Shown: positions 1 to 5,566 of the stretch, piece by piece
Numbering within the stretch: the stretch's first letter is position 1
Layout of the letters: every line of letters starts with the position of its first letter
Assembly: GCA_030836725.1 (NCBI GenBank)
Contig: JAUPLV010000126.1
Location: 1-6,270 of the forward strand
Direction of reading: 5' to 3'
DNA length: 6,270 bases
From: Pseudomonadota bacterium
GTDB lineage: Bacteria; Pseudomonadota; Gammaproteobacteria; Burkholderiales; Thiobacillaceae
Notes under the pieces: generated by a model
Told to the model about the DNA's origin: nothing
Databases searched by the model: none
Seen by the model: the letters and a program-made list of their open reading frames with translations, nothing else
Made by a program: the position numbers and the translations under genes

Positions 1-66
1 GTGACACCGCTACGCACCCGCTGGCACGCCTGGTCGCGCGCCTGCCTTTGTACCCGCAAGGAGTAG

Positions 67-255
67 GCCGGATTCGTAAAGCCGCTAAAGCGGCAACGAC
101 TCCGCTCTCGCTCCTCCTTGCCGGCCCCGGCCTGCGGCGTCGTCGCTTCGCCCTAAAGGACTCCGATCCTCTATGGGCCGAAGCCCATGTGGAATCGTAT
201 GCGGCAGACACGTGCCCAGACGCACCATCGGACGCGTCCAACTGCGGTTTCTAGG
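67..255. mobile_element. Possible terminal segment of an insertion element (tentative)
   Basis: Read on the minus strand, the segment begins at 255 with CCTAGAAACCGCAGTTGG, and the DNA beyond it turns sharply AT-rich. Inverted repeats of IS1380-family elements such as ISEcp1 also begin with CCTAGA, which is the only sequence link. The segment is hairpin-rich and follows a short open frame that stops at 66, as the non-coding end of a transposon might. No transposase domain is visible, the other end is outside the window, and a target duplication cannot be tested; ATTA at 256-259 would be a candidate 4-bp copy. It could equally be ordinary intergenic or structured-RNA sequence. Confidence 0.2.
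165..196. repeat. Compound stem-loop
   Basis: Arms ATGGGC (173-178) and GCCCAT (183-188) pair perfectly around a CGAA loop. After a small internal loop the helix resumes, with GATCC (165-169) facing GGAATC (191-196) through one bulged A. This makes about 11 base pairs. It is the strongest hairpin in the left-edge region and would form on either strand. It is not followed by a T-run, so it does not look like a simple terminator. Confidence 0.45.
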
Positions 256-341
256 ATTAAAGAAGTTTGAATTGATTTTTGACATGAAAATTATTCGAGC
301 TTGGTCTCTTTGACCCATCCCGGGTTGACCCCCGCGCCAAA

Positions 342-983
342 TCAGTCCTTTTCGCCGCTTGCCAGCAGCAATCCGCCCCACGGCAACACGCTCGGCATGC
401 CCCGCTCCAGCCAGCGCGCCCAGCAGGCTGCGGAAGGCTGGAAGATGGCCGAGCGCAGGGTCAGCCTGCGCACCGGCAAGCCGGAAAACAGTTCACGCAC
501 TTCACGGGCGGTATGCCAGCGGGCGCCGCGATAGGCGCCGCTACCGCCGTGCCGGCCCTTGTCCCGATACAACAGACTGGAACGGTTCAGCCAGCCGATG
601 GCGAAGCCGCGGCGTGCCACCCGCACAGCCTCGGCCACGGCCTGCCGCTCGTCGTCGACGAAGCACAATGCGGCGATCGACAGCACATGATCGAAGCTGG
701 CGTCGGCGAACGGCAGGGCGCGGGCATCGCCTTCCACCCAGTTCAGGGCTGGGCTGCTGTGGGCGCGCGCGTAATCGAGCCAGGCGGCATTGGGGTCGAG
801 TCCGGTTGTGACGAGGCCGTCGGCGGCGGCGCGGCGGCTGAACCAGCCGGTGCCGCAGCCGACGTCGAGCAGGCTGTCGCCCGGTTGCGCCGCGAGCAGG
901 TGCGCGGCCAGCGCGTATTCGGTTTCGCCGACCCAGCGCCCGCGCGGGGTGTCGTACCAGGCGTCGTAGTCGGCGGGGTTCAT
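342..983 (-). CDS. Class I SAM-dependent methyltransferase
   Basis: A 213-residue cytosolic protein with a Methyltransf_11-type fold. The SAM-binding motif I is LLDVGCGTGWFSR (residues 38-50), followed by the acidic strand-2 end GLDPN (61-65), the EGDARALPF segment (84-92) that normally contacts adenine, and motif II ASFDHVLSI (95-103). The C-terminal third, rich in Arg and Trp, would form the substrate cap and gives no clue to the acceptor. The ATG overlaps the MFS stop as ATGA (980-983), so translation is probably coupled; GGCGGCGGC just upstream offers only a weak ribosome site. It is the last gene of the six-gene run. In the family the acceptor can be a small molecule, lipid quinone, thiol or metalloid. 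The sulfur context hints at a thiol or a compound exported by the adjacent MFS protein, but that is inference. Confidence 0.85.
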   Translation of the reverse strand: MNPADYDAWYDTPRGRWVGETEYALAAHLLAAQPGDSLLDVGCGTGWFSRRAAADGLVTTGLDPNAAWLDYARAHSSPALNWVEGDARALPFADASFDHVLSIAALCFVDDERQAVAEAVRVARRGFAIGWLNRSSLLYRDKGRHGGSGAYRGARWHTAREVRELFSGLPVRRLTLRSAIFQPSAACWARWLERGMPSVLPWGGLLLASGEKD

Positions 984-2173
984 GCCGCCGCCAGCCGGCG
1001 GAATTGCCGCTCGATGCCGATGACCGCAATCAGCGCGGCCAGCAGGAGGGGCAGCACCGCAAGATTCAGGGTCACCCAGCCGAAGCGATCAAAGAGCCAA
1101 CCCGCCGACAGGGTGGCCGTCGCCGCCAGGCCGAAGACCGCGAATTCGTTCACCGCCTGCACTTTCAATCGTTCGGCGGGCTGGTAGGCCTGGGTCAGCA
1201 GCGCGGTGCCGCCGATGAAGGAAAAATTCCAGCCGACCCCAAGCAGGATCAGCGCCGACAGGAAATTCAGGAACTCGACGCCGGACAGGGCCAGCACGAC
1301 ATGGCCGAGCAGCAGGACGAACCCGATCTGCATGATGCGCGGTGCGCCGTAGCGGGCGATCAGGGCGCCGGTGAAGAAGGACGGCGCGAACATTCCCACC
1401 ACATGCCACTGGATCACCGGCGTCACACTGGAGCCCGGCAGGCCGCAGCCCAGAATCGCCAGTGGCGTCGCTGTCATCACCATGATCATGACGGCATAGC
1501 CGATGGCGGCGCCGAAGATCGCCACCCGCAGGGCGGGCTGGGCCAGGATTTCACGCAGCGGGCGTGGGGCGCCGGCATCCGCGGCAACCACCTGGGGCAT
1601 GCGGAGGCGGGAAAGCAGAACCAGTGCGATGAGGCTGAGGCCCCCCTGCGCCAGGTAGGAGCCGACAAATATCTCGCCGCCGATCCAGTCCCGCCCCCAA
1701 AGTCCGAGCTGGGGGCCGAGGAAGGCCGCGACCACGCCGCCGGCCACCACCAGGGAAATGGCCTTGCCGGCCTGGGCTGGACCCGCCGTCTCGACGGCGG
1801 CGAAGCGGTAGTAATTGGCGAAGCCCTGGTAGCTGCCCAGCAGGAAATGGCCGACGACGAAGGCGGCAAAGTCGCTCCGGTGGAGCGCCAGCGCACAAAT
1901 CAGGCTGCCGCCGACGCCGAGCAGCGCGCCGATCAGAAAGCCCGGACGGCGGCCCGCCCGGCGCATGAGCATGGCCGCCGGCAGCGAGGCGATGGCGGTG
2001 CCGATCACCATGGCGGCGACGGGAAGCGTCGCCAGCCCCTTGTCGGGTGCGAGCATGGCGCCGAGGATCGCGGCGAGCGCCATCGACAGGACAATGGCGG
2101 ACAGCATCAGGGCCTGGCTCAGCGCCAGGATCAGGATGTTGCCGCGCGGCGAGGCGGGCATCAGGACAGACAT
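980..2173 (-). CDS. MFS transporter, 12-TM permease
   Basis: A 397-residue inner-membrane protein made of two six-helix halves. Cytoplasmic loop 2-3 carries an MFS motif-A-like sequence, MLMRRAGRRPGFLIGA (residues 68-83), and a polar central loop lies around residues 190-212. The N-terminal part (GAMLAPDKGLATLPVA, 38-53) recalls the permease group containing the riboflavin transporter RfnT, but this is recollection, not a demonstrated match, and the substrate is unknown. The frame stays open upstream into the DsrE gene (to 2452), but the family-like start is the ATG at 2173, which leaves 32 bp after the DsrE stop. No Shine-Dalgarno precedes it (AAATTTAAAATT is directly upstream), so translation may be weak or depend on the gene before. 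The stop overlaps the methyltransferase start by 4 bp, suggesting the pair acts together, for example making and exporting a methylated product. Confidence 0.87.
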   Translation of the reverse strand: MSVLMPASPRGNILILALSQALMLSAIVLSMALAAILGAMLAPDKGLATLPVAAMVIGTAIASLPAAMLMRRAGRRPGFLIGALLGVGGSLICALALHRSDFAAFVVGHFLLGSYQGFANYYRFAAVETAGPAQAGKAISLVVAGGVVAAFLGPQLGLWGRDWIGGEIFVGSYLAQGGLSLIALVLLSRLRMPQVVAADAGAPRPLREILAQPALRVAIFGAAIGYAVMIMVMTATPLAILGCGLPGSSVTPVIQWHVVGMFAPSFFTGALIARYGAPRIMQIGFVLLLGHVVLALSGVEFLNFLSALILLGVGWNFSFIGGTALLTQAYQPAERLKVQAVNEFAVFGLAATATLSAGWLFDRFGWVTLNLAVLPLLLAALIAVIGIERQFRRLAAA

Positions 2174-2205
2174 AATTTTAAATTTGGCTTGTTTACGCGA
2201 ACATT

Positions 2206-2622
2206 TCAAAAGGCCAGGTTCATGTCCGCCTGCATGACCACTTCCTTGTAGTAGCGGGCGGGCTCCGCGATCTTCGCGCCGTCTATCAGGTCGTGTTCGC
2301 TCATGCCGAACAGCGGGATGTTGAGCGGGCAGGCCAGCACGTCGCCGCCCTCGGCGATGAACATGAAGAAGAGGTCTTCCAGCAGCGGCAATTCCAGTTC
2401 GTCCATGCGCTTCATCACCGCCTCGCCCATCTCGGGCATGTCCGGCAGGCATCGGAGTTCCGGCATCTTCGCCCGGTGGATGGCGTTGACGCCGCGCGAA
2501 CCGAAGAACACCGTCACCCTGGCGCCCTGTCTGAGCAGGTTCAGCGCAGTCATCATGGCATTGAAAACCTGGCAGAGTTCATCGTGGAAACACATGATGG
2601 AAACGTTTTTGTTCGTGCTCAT
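2206..2622 (-). CDS. DsrE-family (DsrE/F-like) sulfur-handling protein
   Basis: A 138-residue soluble protein with no signal peptide or membrane helix. The N-terminal beta strand (KNVSIMCF) and the segment ARVTVFFGSRGVNAI (residues 34-48) fit the Rossmann-like DsrE fold. The C-terminal part, LACPLNIPLFGM followed by DLIDGAKI and a terminal ADMNLAF, follows the DsrE2/COG2210 pattern of a conserved Cys, then a Gly, then LIDG. Cys98 is the likely persulfide-carrying residue; Cys11, Cys17 and Cys58 are additional. DsrE proteins of this kind carry sulfane sulfur between rhodaneses, TusA and other acceptors. No TusA is seen here, and the membrane hairpins of full-length DsrE2 are absent. AAGGAA five bases before the ATG supports the start. 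A 109-bp gap containing a palindrome separates it from the exporter gene upstream. Confidence 0.83.
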   Translation of the reverse strand: MSTNKNVSIMCFHDELCQVFNAMMTALNLLRQGARVTVFFGSRGVNAIHRAKMPELRCLPDMPEMGEAVMKRMDELELPLLEDLFFMFIAEGGDVLACPLNIPLFGMSEHDLIDGAKIAEPARYYKEVVMQADMNLAF

Positions 2623-2679
2623 GGCAGTTCCTTTTCAAGTTGTCGAAGCAGCCGTTAAACCTGTCCCCGGATCGCCCGG

Positions 2680-2694
2680 CTGTCGATTCGACAG
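2680..2694. repeat. Perfect 15-bp inverted repeat between exporter and DsrE genes
   Basis: CTGTCGA and TCGACAG flank a single T, perfectly symmetric, in the 109-bp gap between the TauE/SafE stop and the DsrE start. As RNA it would form CTGTCG/CGACAG with a three-base loop. No T-run follows on the minus strand, so it is not an obvious terminator. It could be an RNA-processing or stability hairpin that sets the ratio of membrane to soluble proteins, or an operator for an internal promoter. It differs from the operator in front of the regulator. Confidence 0.45.
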
Positions 2695-2731
2695 GCCGTG
2701 TCCGCGAGAAGTCGGGAATTTGAATCTACCG

Positions 2732-3535
2732 TTATCCTCCAATGACGCTTTTCAGAAGAATGTAGCTGGCGACGAACAGCAGGAATACCGCGAAGCCGCG
2801 CTTCAGGGCGTCCTGTGAAAAGCGGTGGGCGATCCGGGTGCCGGCGAAGCTGGCCACCACGGTGACGGCGGTGAACCCGCCCATCAAAGTCCAGTCGATG
2901 GGCACCGCGCCCATGTAGCCGGCGAAGCCCGCATAGGACTTGGCGGCGACGATGGCGAGCGAGGTGCCGACCGCCATCTTCATGGGGACGCGCGAGAGCA
3001 GCACCAGGGCGGGGACGATGAGGAAGCCGCCGCCGACGCCGACGAAGCCGGTGAGCACGCCGACGCCGACGCCGTGCAGGGCCATGTGCGCCATGCAGGG
3101 GGAGAACAGGCCGGTGCAGGGCAGCGCCGCCGCACCACCCGATGCGGATATGTATCCATTGCCGCCCGTGGGAACGGCGGGCCGGGCCGGCTTGAGCATG
3201 CGCCAGGCGGCGGCATACATCACCAGCGCAAACACCACGAGCTGGATGACCACGGGCGTCACCACGCCGAGGCGCGCCCCGGCGTAGGTGCCGGCGACGC
3301 CGAACAGGCCGAACACCGCCGCCACCGACACATCCACATTGCCGCGCCTCCAGTTGTCCAGCGCGGCGATGGTGGCGGTCACCGCGACGATGCCGAGGCT
3401 CATGGCGATGGCGGACTTGGGCGCCACGTCGAGCAGATAGAGCAGCGCCGGCGTGGCGATGATCGAGCCGCCGCTGCCGAACAGGCCCAGCACGATGCCG
3501 GTTGCCATGCCGGCGAGGATCGCAAGAATGTCCAT
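2732..3535 (-). CDS. TauE/SafE-family sulfite/anion exporter
   Basis: A 267-residue polytopic inner-membrane protein, the usual length for TauE/SafE (DUF81). The two inverted halves each open with the family's glycine-rich helix: GLFGSGGSIIATPALLYL at residues 17-34 and GFVGVGGGFLIVP at 163-175, followed by the characteristic AVGTSLAIV (188-196). About eight membrane helices are apparent. The cytosolic or periplasmic link between the halves (about residues 115-150) carries Cys140 and Cys147. Characterised members move sulfite, sulfoacetate or related organosulfur anions, so in this operon it probably removes sulfite or thiosulfate formed when sulfane sulfur is turned over. AGGCGGA five bases before the ATG supports the start. 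It lies 55 bp after the periplasmic rhodanese gene. The true substrate cannot be read from sequence. Confidence 0.88.
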   Translation of the reverse strand: MDILAILAGMATGIVLGLFGSGGSIIATPALLYLLDVAPKSAIAMSLGIVAVTATIAALDNWRRGNVDVSVAAVFGLFGVAGTYAGARLGVVTPVVIQLVVFALVMYAAAWRMLKPARPAVPTGGNGYISASGGAAALPCTGLFSPCMAHMALHGVGVGVLTGFVGVGGGFLIVPALVLLSRVPMKMAVGTSLAIVAAKSYAGFAGYMGAVPIDWTLMGGFTAVTVVASFAGTRIAHRFSQDALKRGFAVFLLFVASYILLKSVIGG

Positions 3536-3590
3536 GTCTATCCGCCTTTCATCGAAATTCAGGCGCTATCGATGCGCCGTCAGACCCGCT

Positions 3591-4046
3591 TCAGCGCCCG
3601 GCCGGCTTGCCGGCACGGGCGTGGGCGTCGAAACCGCCCTTTTTCTTCCAGCCCTCGATGCCGTCCTGCAATACCTTGACGTTGTCATGGCCCAGCAGGC
3701 GCAGGGCGAATACCGCCTGCGCGGACAGCGAACCGGAGTTGCAGTACATCACCACCATGCGGTCTTTCGGCAACTCGCCGCGCCTCGCCACTGCCTGCCG
3801 CCACTCGATGTTGAGCGAGCCGGGGATGTGCTCCCTGGCGTACTGGGCGGCATCGCGCGCATCGACGATGAAGACCTTTTTCCAGTCGTCCATCGGGATC
3901 TGCTCCGGCCAGATCAGGCTGCTGCCGTATTCAGCGAAGTCCATGTAGCCGGAAAGCGCATCGACGACGGCGGGACTGTCTTCCGCATGGACCGGCGCGG
4001 CCAGCAGGGCAAGGCTGGAAAACAGTGAAATCAAGATTTTTTTCAT
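3591..4046 (-). CDS. Periplasmic single-domain rhodanese
   Basis: A 151-residue protein with a Sec signal peptide: basic MKK, a hydrophobic core (residues 4-17) and a likely cut after AHA-type VHA (residue 21). One rhodanese domain follows. It has the VDARDAAQYAREHIPGSLNI segment (residues 61-80) typical of the fold, then the active-site loop MYCNSGSLSAQA, with Cys102 as the persulfide-forming residue and the CxxGxxS pattern intact, then the closing DGIEGWKKKGG (128-138). Rhodaneses transfer sulfane sulfur from donors such as thiosulfate to thiophilic acceptors; here that would occur outside the inner membrane. GGGAG five bases before the ATG supports the start. It follows the regulator gene by 34 bp and precedes the exporter gene, so both products act at the envelope. 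The physiological donor and acceptor are unknown. Confidence 0.88.
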   Translation of the reverse strand: MKKILISLFSSLALLAAPVHAEDSPAVVDALSGYMDFAEYGSSLIWPEQIPMDDWKKVFIVDARDAAQYAREHIPGSLNIEWRQAVARRGELPKDRMVVMYCNSGSLSAQAVFALRLLGHDNVKVLQDGIEGWKKKGGFDAHARAGKPAGR

Positions 4047-4080
4047 GCGGACTCCCTAACGAGAAAAGTTATTGAAAAGT

Positions 4081-4743
4081 TCAGGTTTCGGCCAGCGGCA
4101 AACCCGCCGCCTGCCATTCCGAGGTGCCATCGGCAATTTTTTGGGCGCGGTAGCCGTGTTCCTTCAGCAAGGCCACTGCTTCGGCGGACATCATGCAGAA
4201 CGGCCCGCGGCAATAAGCGACGATGTCCTTGTCTGCCGGGAGTTCCTTGATTCGCTGAAGGATCTCGTCGAGCGGCATCGAGCGTGCAAACGGCAGGTGG
4301 CCGCTGGCGTATTCGTCGGACGGGCGCACATCGATCACCACCACGTCGCCGCGCTGCGCTTTCTCCATCAGCGAGCGCCGTGTTTCGGCATTGAGCTTTT
4401 CCGGCGCCGCGAAAATCTGCTCCATCGCCACCTTGAGCTCGACCAGATGTTCTTCGGCCACCGTGCGCAGATTCACCCAAAGCGCACTCACGTCGTTGCC
4501 GGACAGACGATAGGCGATGAAGCGCCCGTCGCGCTGTGCCTCGACCAGGCGCGCCGCCTTCAGCACCTTGAGGTGTGCGCTCGCCAGCTTGATGTCGATC
4601 CTGGCTTCGGCGGCCAGGGCTTCAACGGTTTTTTCGCCCTGCGCCAGAATTTCCAGCAACTCCAGCCGCTTGGGGCTGGAGACCGCCTTGCCGATGCGGG
4701 CGACCTGTTCGTAGAGCAGGTCCTTGGTGTGTCGTTTGATCAT
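4081..4743 (-). CDS. ArsR-family repressor fused to a rhodanese domain
   Basis: A 220-residue cytosolic regulator. Residues 8-100 form an ArsR/SmtB winged helix, with recognition helix and wing IKLASAHLKVLKAARLVEAQ (51-70) then GRFIAYRL. The metal-binding ELCVC-type motif is missing and the DNA-binding part has no Cys. Residues about 130-218 form a rhodanese domain: VVVIDVRPSDEYASGHLP (134-151) and the active-site loop YCRGPFCM (177-184), with Cys178 catalytic and Cys183 nearby. The only two cysteines of the protein are therefore in this loop, which suggests that persulfide or disulfide formation there controls DNA binding. The start at 4743 was chosen because it begins the family-like MIKRHTKDLLYEQ; an upstream in-frame ATG at 4797 would place the promoter and operator inside the gene. 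It heads the sulfur operon and probably represses it. Confidence 0.9.
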   Translation of the reverse strand: MIKRHTKDLLYEQVARIGKAVSSPKRLELLEILAQGEKTVEALAAEARIDIKLASAHLKVLKAARLVEAQRDGRFIAYRLSGNDVSALWVNLRTVAEEHLVELKVAMEQIFAAPEKLNAETRRSLMEKAQRGDVVVIDVRPSDEYASGHLPFARSMPLDEILQRIKELPADKDIVAYCRGPFCMMSAEAVALLKEHGYRAQKIADGTSEWQAAGLPLAET

Positions 4744-4750
4744 GTTTCGT

Positions 4751-4774
4751 ATATTCCAACGATTGTTGGAATAT
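4751..4774 (-). promoter_or_regulatory. Operator of the ArsR-rhodanese regulator
   Basis: Arms ATATTCCAAC (4751-4760) and GTTGGAATAT (4765-4774) form a perfect 10-bp inverted repeat around a 4-bp spacer, GATT. It ends 7 bp before the regulator's ATG. Size, AT-rich outer ends and position directly before an arsR-type gene fit the operators of this family. It occupies the whole spacer and -10 of the predicted promoter, so binding would block RNA polymerase. I saw no second copy elsewhere in the window by eye. Confidence 0.8.
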
Positions 4775-4779
4775 GTCAA
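4751..4779 (-). promoter_or_regulatory. Predicted sigma-70 promoter of the sulfur operon
   Basis: On the minus strand TTGACA (4779-4774) matches the -35 consensus exactly. After a 17-bp spacer comes GAATAT (4756-4751), which keeps the key A2, A5 and T6 of the -10 box but matches only three of six bases. Transcription would start about 4745-4743, at or next to the ATG, predicting a leaderless or nearly leaderless regulator mRNA. No Shine-Dalgarno is free between promoter and start, except a GGAA inside the operator itself. Confidence 0.6.
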
Positions 4780-4878
4780 CCGATACAAAACAACCATGGC
4801 CTTGAGCGGGCATCCAGAGCTTGCAGGTCTCGTTGATGTTTGCCTGTTAGGCTGAAAGCTGCGCAGGGAGCGCTCCGG

Positions 4879-5250
4879 CTAGCCGCGGTAGATGCAGCCC
4901 GATTCATGAGTTTCCATCACGCTCACCTGCGCCAAGCCAGGCAGCACAGGCTTGAGTTGCTGCCACAGCCACACGGCCAGGTTTTCGCTGGTGGGATTTT
5001 TCAGCCCGGCGATGTCGTTGAGGGTGCGATGATCGAGTGCTGCGTGAATGGGCCGCCAGGCCGCCTCGATGTCGGCGAAATCGAGCACCCAGCCAAGCGC
5101 CGGATCGACCTCTCCGCTGAGGGTGAGTTCGATCCGGAACGAGTGACCGTGCAGGCGCGAGCAGGGATGGGATTCGGGCAGCGCAGGCAGGCGGCGCGCA
5201 CATTGCAGGTGAAAAATGCGGAAGACTGCGCATTCGGCATTTTCGCGCAA
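4879..5250 (-). CDS. QueD-like 6-carboxytetrahydropterin synthase
   Basis: A PTPS/QueD-family protein, which in the queuosine pathway makes 6-carboxytetrahydropterin from dihydroneopterin triphosphate. With the start used here (TTG at 5250, 123 residues) its residues align with E. coli QueD at a constant offset of +3. Visible are catalytic Cys30 and the HxH zinc ligands His34/His36 (HPCSRLHGHS), GWVLDFADI, Asp73-His74 (ALDHRTLND), NPTSENLA and the terminal METHESGCIYRG with Glu113. The first zinc ligand, normally His in AAHRLP, is Arg19 here (CARRLP). The start is unsure: the frame stays open to a GTG at 5400, but codons between about 5270 and 5373 are untypical and neither start has a Shine-Dalgarno. 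It lies 135 bp upstream of the regulator, facing the same way, with no other queuosine gene nearby. It may be an unusual paralogue or a decaying copy. Confidence 0.8.
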   Translation of the reverse strand: MRENAECAVFRIFHLQCARRLPALPESHPCSRLHGHSFRIELTLSGEVDPALGWVLDFADIEAAWRPIHAALDHRTLNDIAGLKNPTSENLAVWLWQQLKPVLPGLAQVSVMETHESGCIYRG

Positions 5251-5470
5251 GTCGAAGGAACTGGCGATGGCGGCAAACAGAGAATCTATGCGACCAGTCG
5301 TGCTGCAAAAGCGTCCGCAGAGATTCCCTGGCCGCCTGCCTGCTGCTGAAAGGGAGAATCTGTCCTTTGAAATGTGCGGGTTCAGCAGCGGGTAGTTCAC
5401 GTTGCGGAGCGCTGTTGCTTTGCTATGAACAAAGCGGTCGCGGGCCAGGGAACAAAGGAGAGATTCGGCC

Positions 5471-5536
5471 TTGGATTACAACGTCCACGTCTGCTTGTTC
5501 AAGGACAACGAGGTCGATTTTGTCGACCGCCTTTGA
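5471..5536 (+). CDS. Possible micro-ORF or gene remnant
   Basis: A 21-residue frame beginning with TTG, preceded by AAAGGAG about 10 bases upstream, and reading LDYNVHVCLFKDNEVDFVDRL. The strong ribosome-site-like sequence and the protein-like alternation of hydrophobic and charged residues are why it is listed. It could be a small peptide, a leader of the gene at 5592, or the remnant of a longer protein. The hairpin at 5512-5528 overlaps its end. I do not recognise a family. Confidence 0.22.
   Translation: MDYNVHVCLFKDNEVDFVDRL
5512..5528. repeat. Inverted repeat GGTCGA / TCGACC
   Basis: Perfect 6-bp arms around a 5-base loop, TTTTG. It lies 64 bp before the gene at 5592 and overlaps the end of the possible micro-ORF. 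No T-run follows directly, so it is at best a weak terminator or attenuator hairpin. Confidence 0.35.
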
Positions 5537-5552
5537 ATGGCAATCTTTTATT

Positions 5553-5566
5553 CCGTCAGGTGACGG
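5553..5566. promoter_or_regulatory. Inverted repeat CCGTCA / TGACGG before the exported-protein gene
   Basis: Perfect 6-bp arms separated by GG, about 12 bases before the GGAG ribosome site (5578-5581) of the gene at 5592. It could be a regulator site or a 5'-leader hairpin (stem CCGTC/GACGG, loop AGGT). AT-rich tracts lie on both sides. Confidence 0.35.

Larger units (their letters stand above)
1..341. other. Left-edge region without a convincing gene
   Basis: No confident gene lies here. The plus-strand frame starting at base 1 is open at the window edge and stops with TAG at 64-66; it could be the last 21 codons of a gene outside the window, but I do not recognise it. From 67 to about 255 the DNA is GC-rich and full of hairpins: GCCGC/GCGGC around TAAA at 81-94, GCCGG/CCGGC at 120-131, a compound stem at 165-196 and the palindrome GGACGCGTCC at 230-239. 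At about 256 the composition changes abruptly to an AT-rich stretch up to about 300. Two copies of TTGACCC lie 15 bp apart (310-316 and 325-331). No clear intrinsic terminator for the methyltransferase operon is seen between 341 and 256. Confidence 0.5.

Noticed and set aside
67..255. tmRNA, or an IS110/IS1111-type guide RNA
   Set aside because: No tRNA-like ends or tag reading frame are seen, and the preceding frame shows no Transposase_20-like C-terminus. Hairpins alone do not support either.
85..381. Minus-strand frame across the left edge
   Set aside because: Overlaps the end of the methyltransferase gene in another frame, is Arg/Gly-rich without motifs, and crosses the composition boundary.
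1004..2251. Long plus-strand open frame opposite the MFS gene
   Set aside because: It encodes a Gln/His/Gly/Arg-rich low-complexity chain without domain or signal. It mirrors a high-GC membrane-protein gene, as expected for an antisense shadow.
2174..2452. Upstream extension of the MFS frame, overlapping the DsrE gene
   Set aside because: The added residues are not membrane-like, and the DsrE gene in the overlapping frame has clear family motifs and a good ribosome site. The ATG at 2173 fits the family.
3562..3578. Inverted repeat GGCGC/GCGCC between the rhodanese and exporter genes
   Set aside because: Five-bp arms in GC-rich DNA are expected by chance, and no T-run follows; not counted as a terminator or operator.
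4744..4797. ATG at 4797 as the regulator start
   Set aside because: It would put the TTGACA box and the 24-bp operator inside the coding sequence and add 18 residues not typical of the family.
4842..4876. Terminator after the QueD-like gene
   Set aside because: GCCT/AGGC at 4842-4852 has only 4 bp, GGAGCGCTCC at 4867-4876 has no loop, and neither is followed by a T-run on the minus strand.
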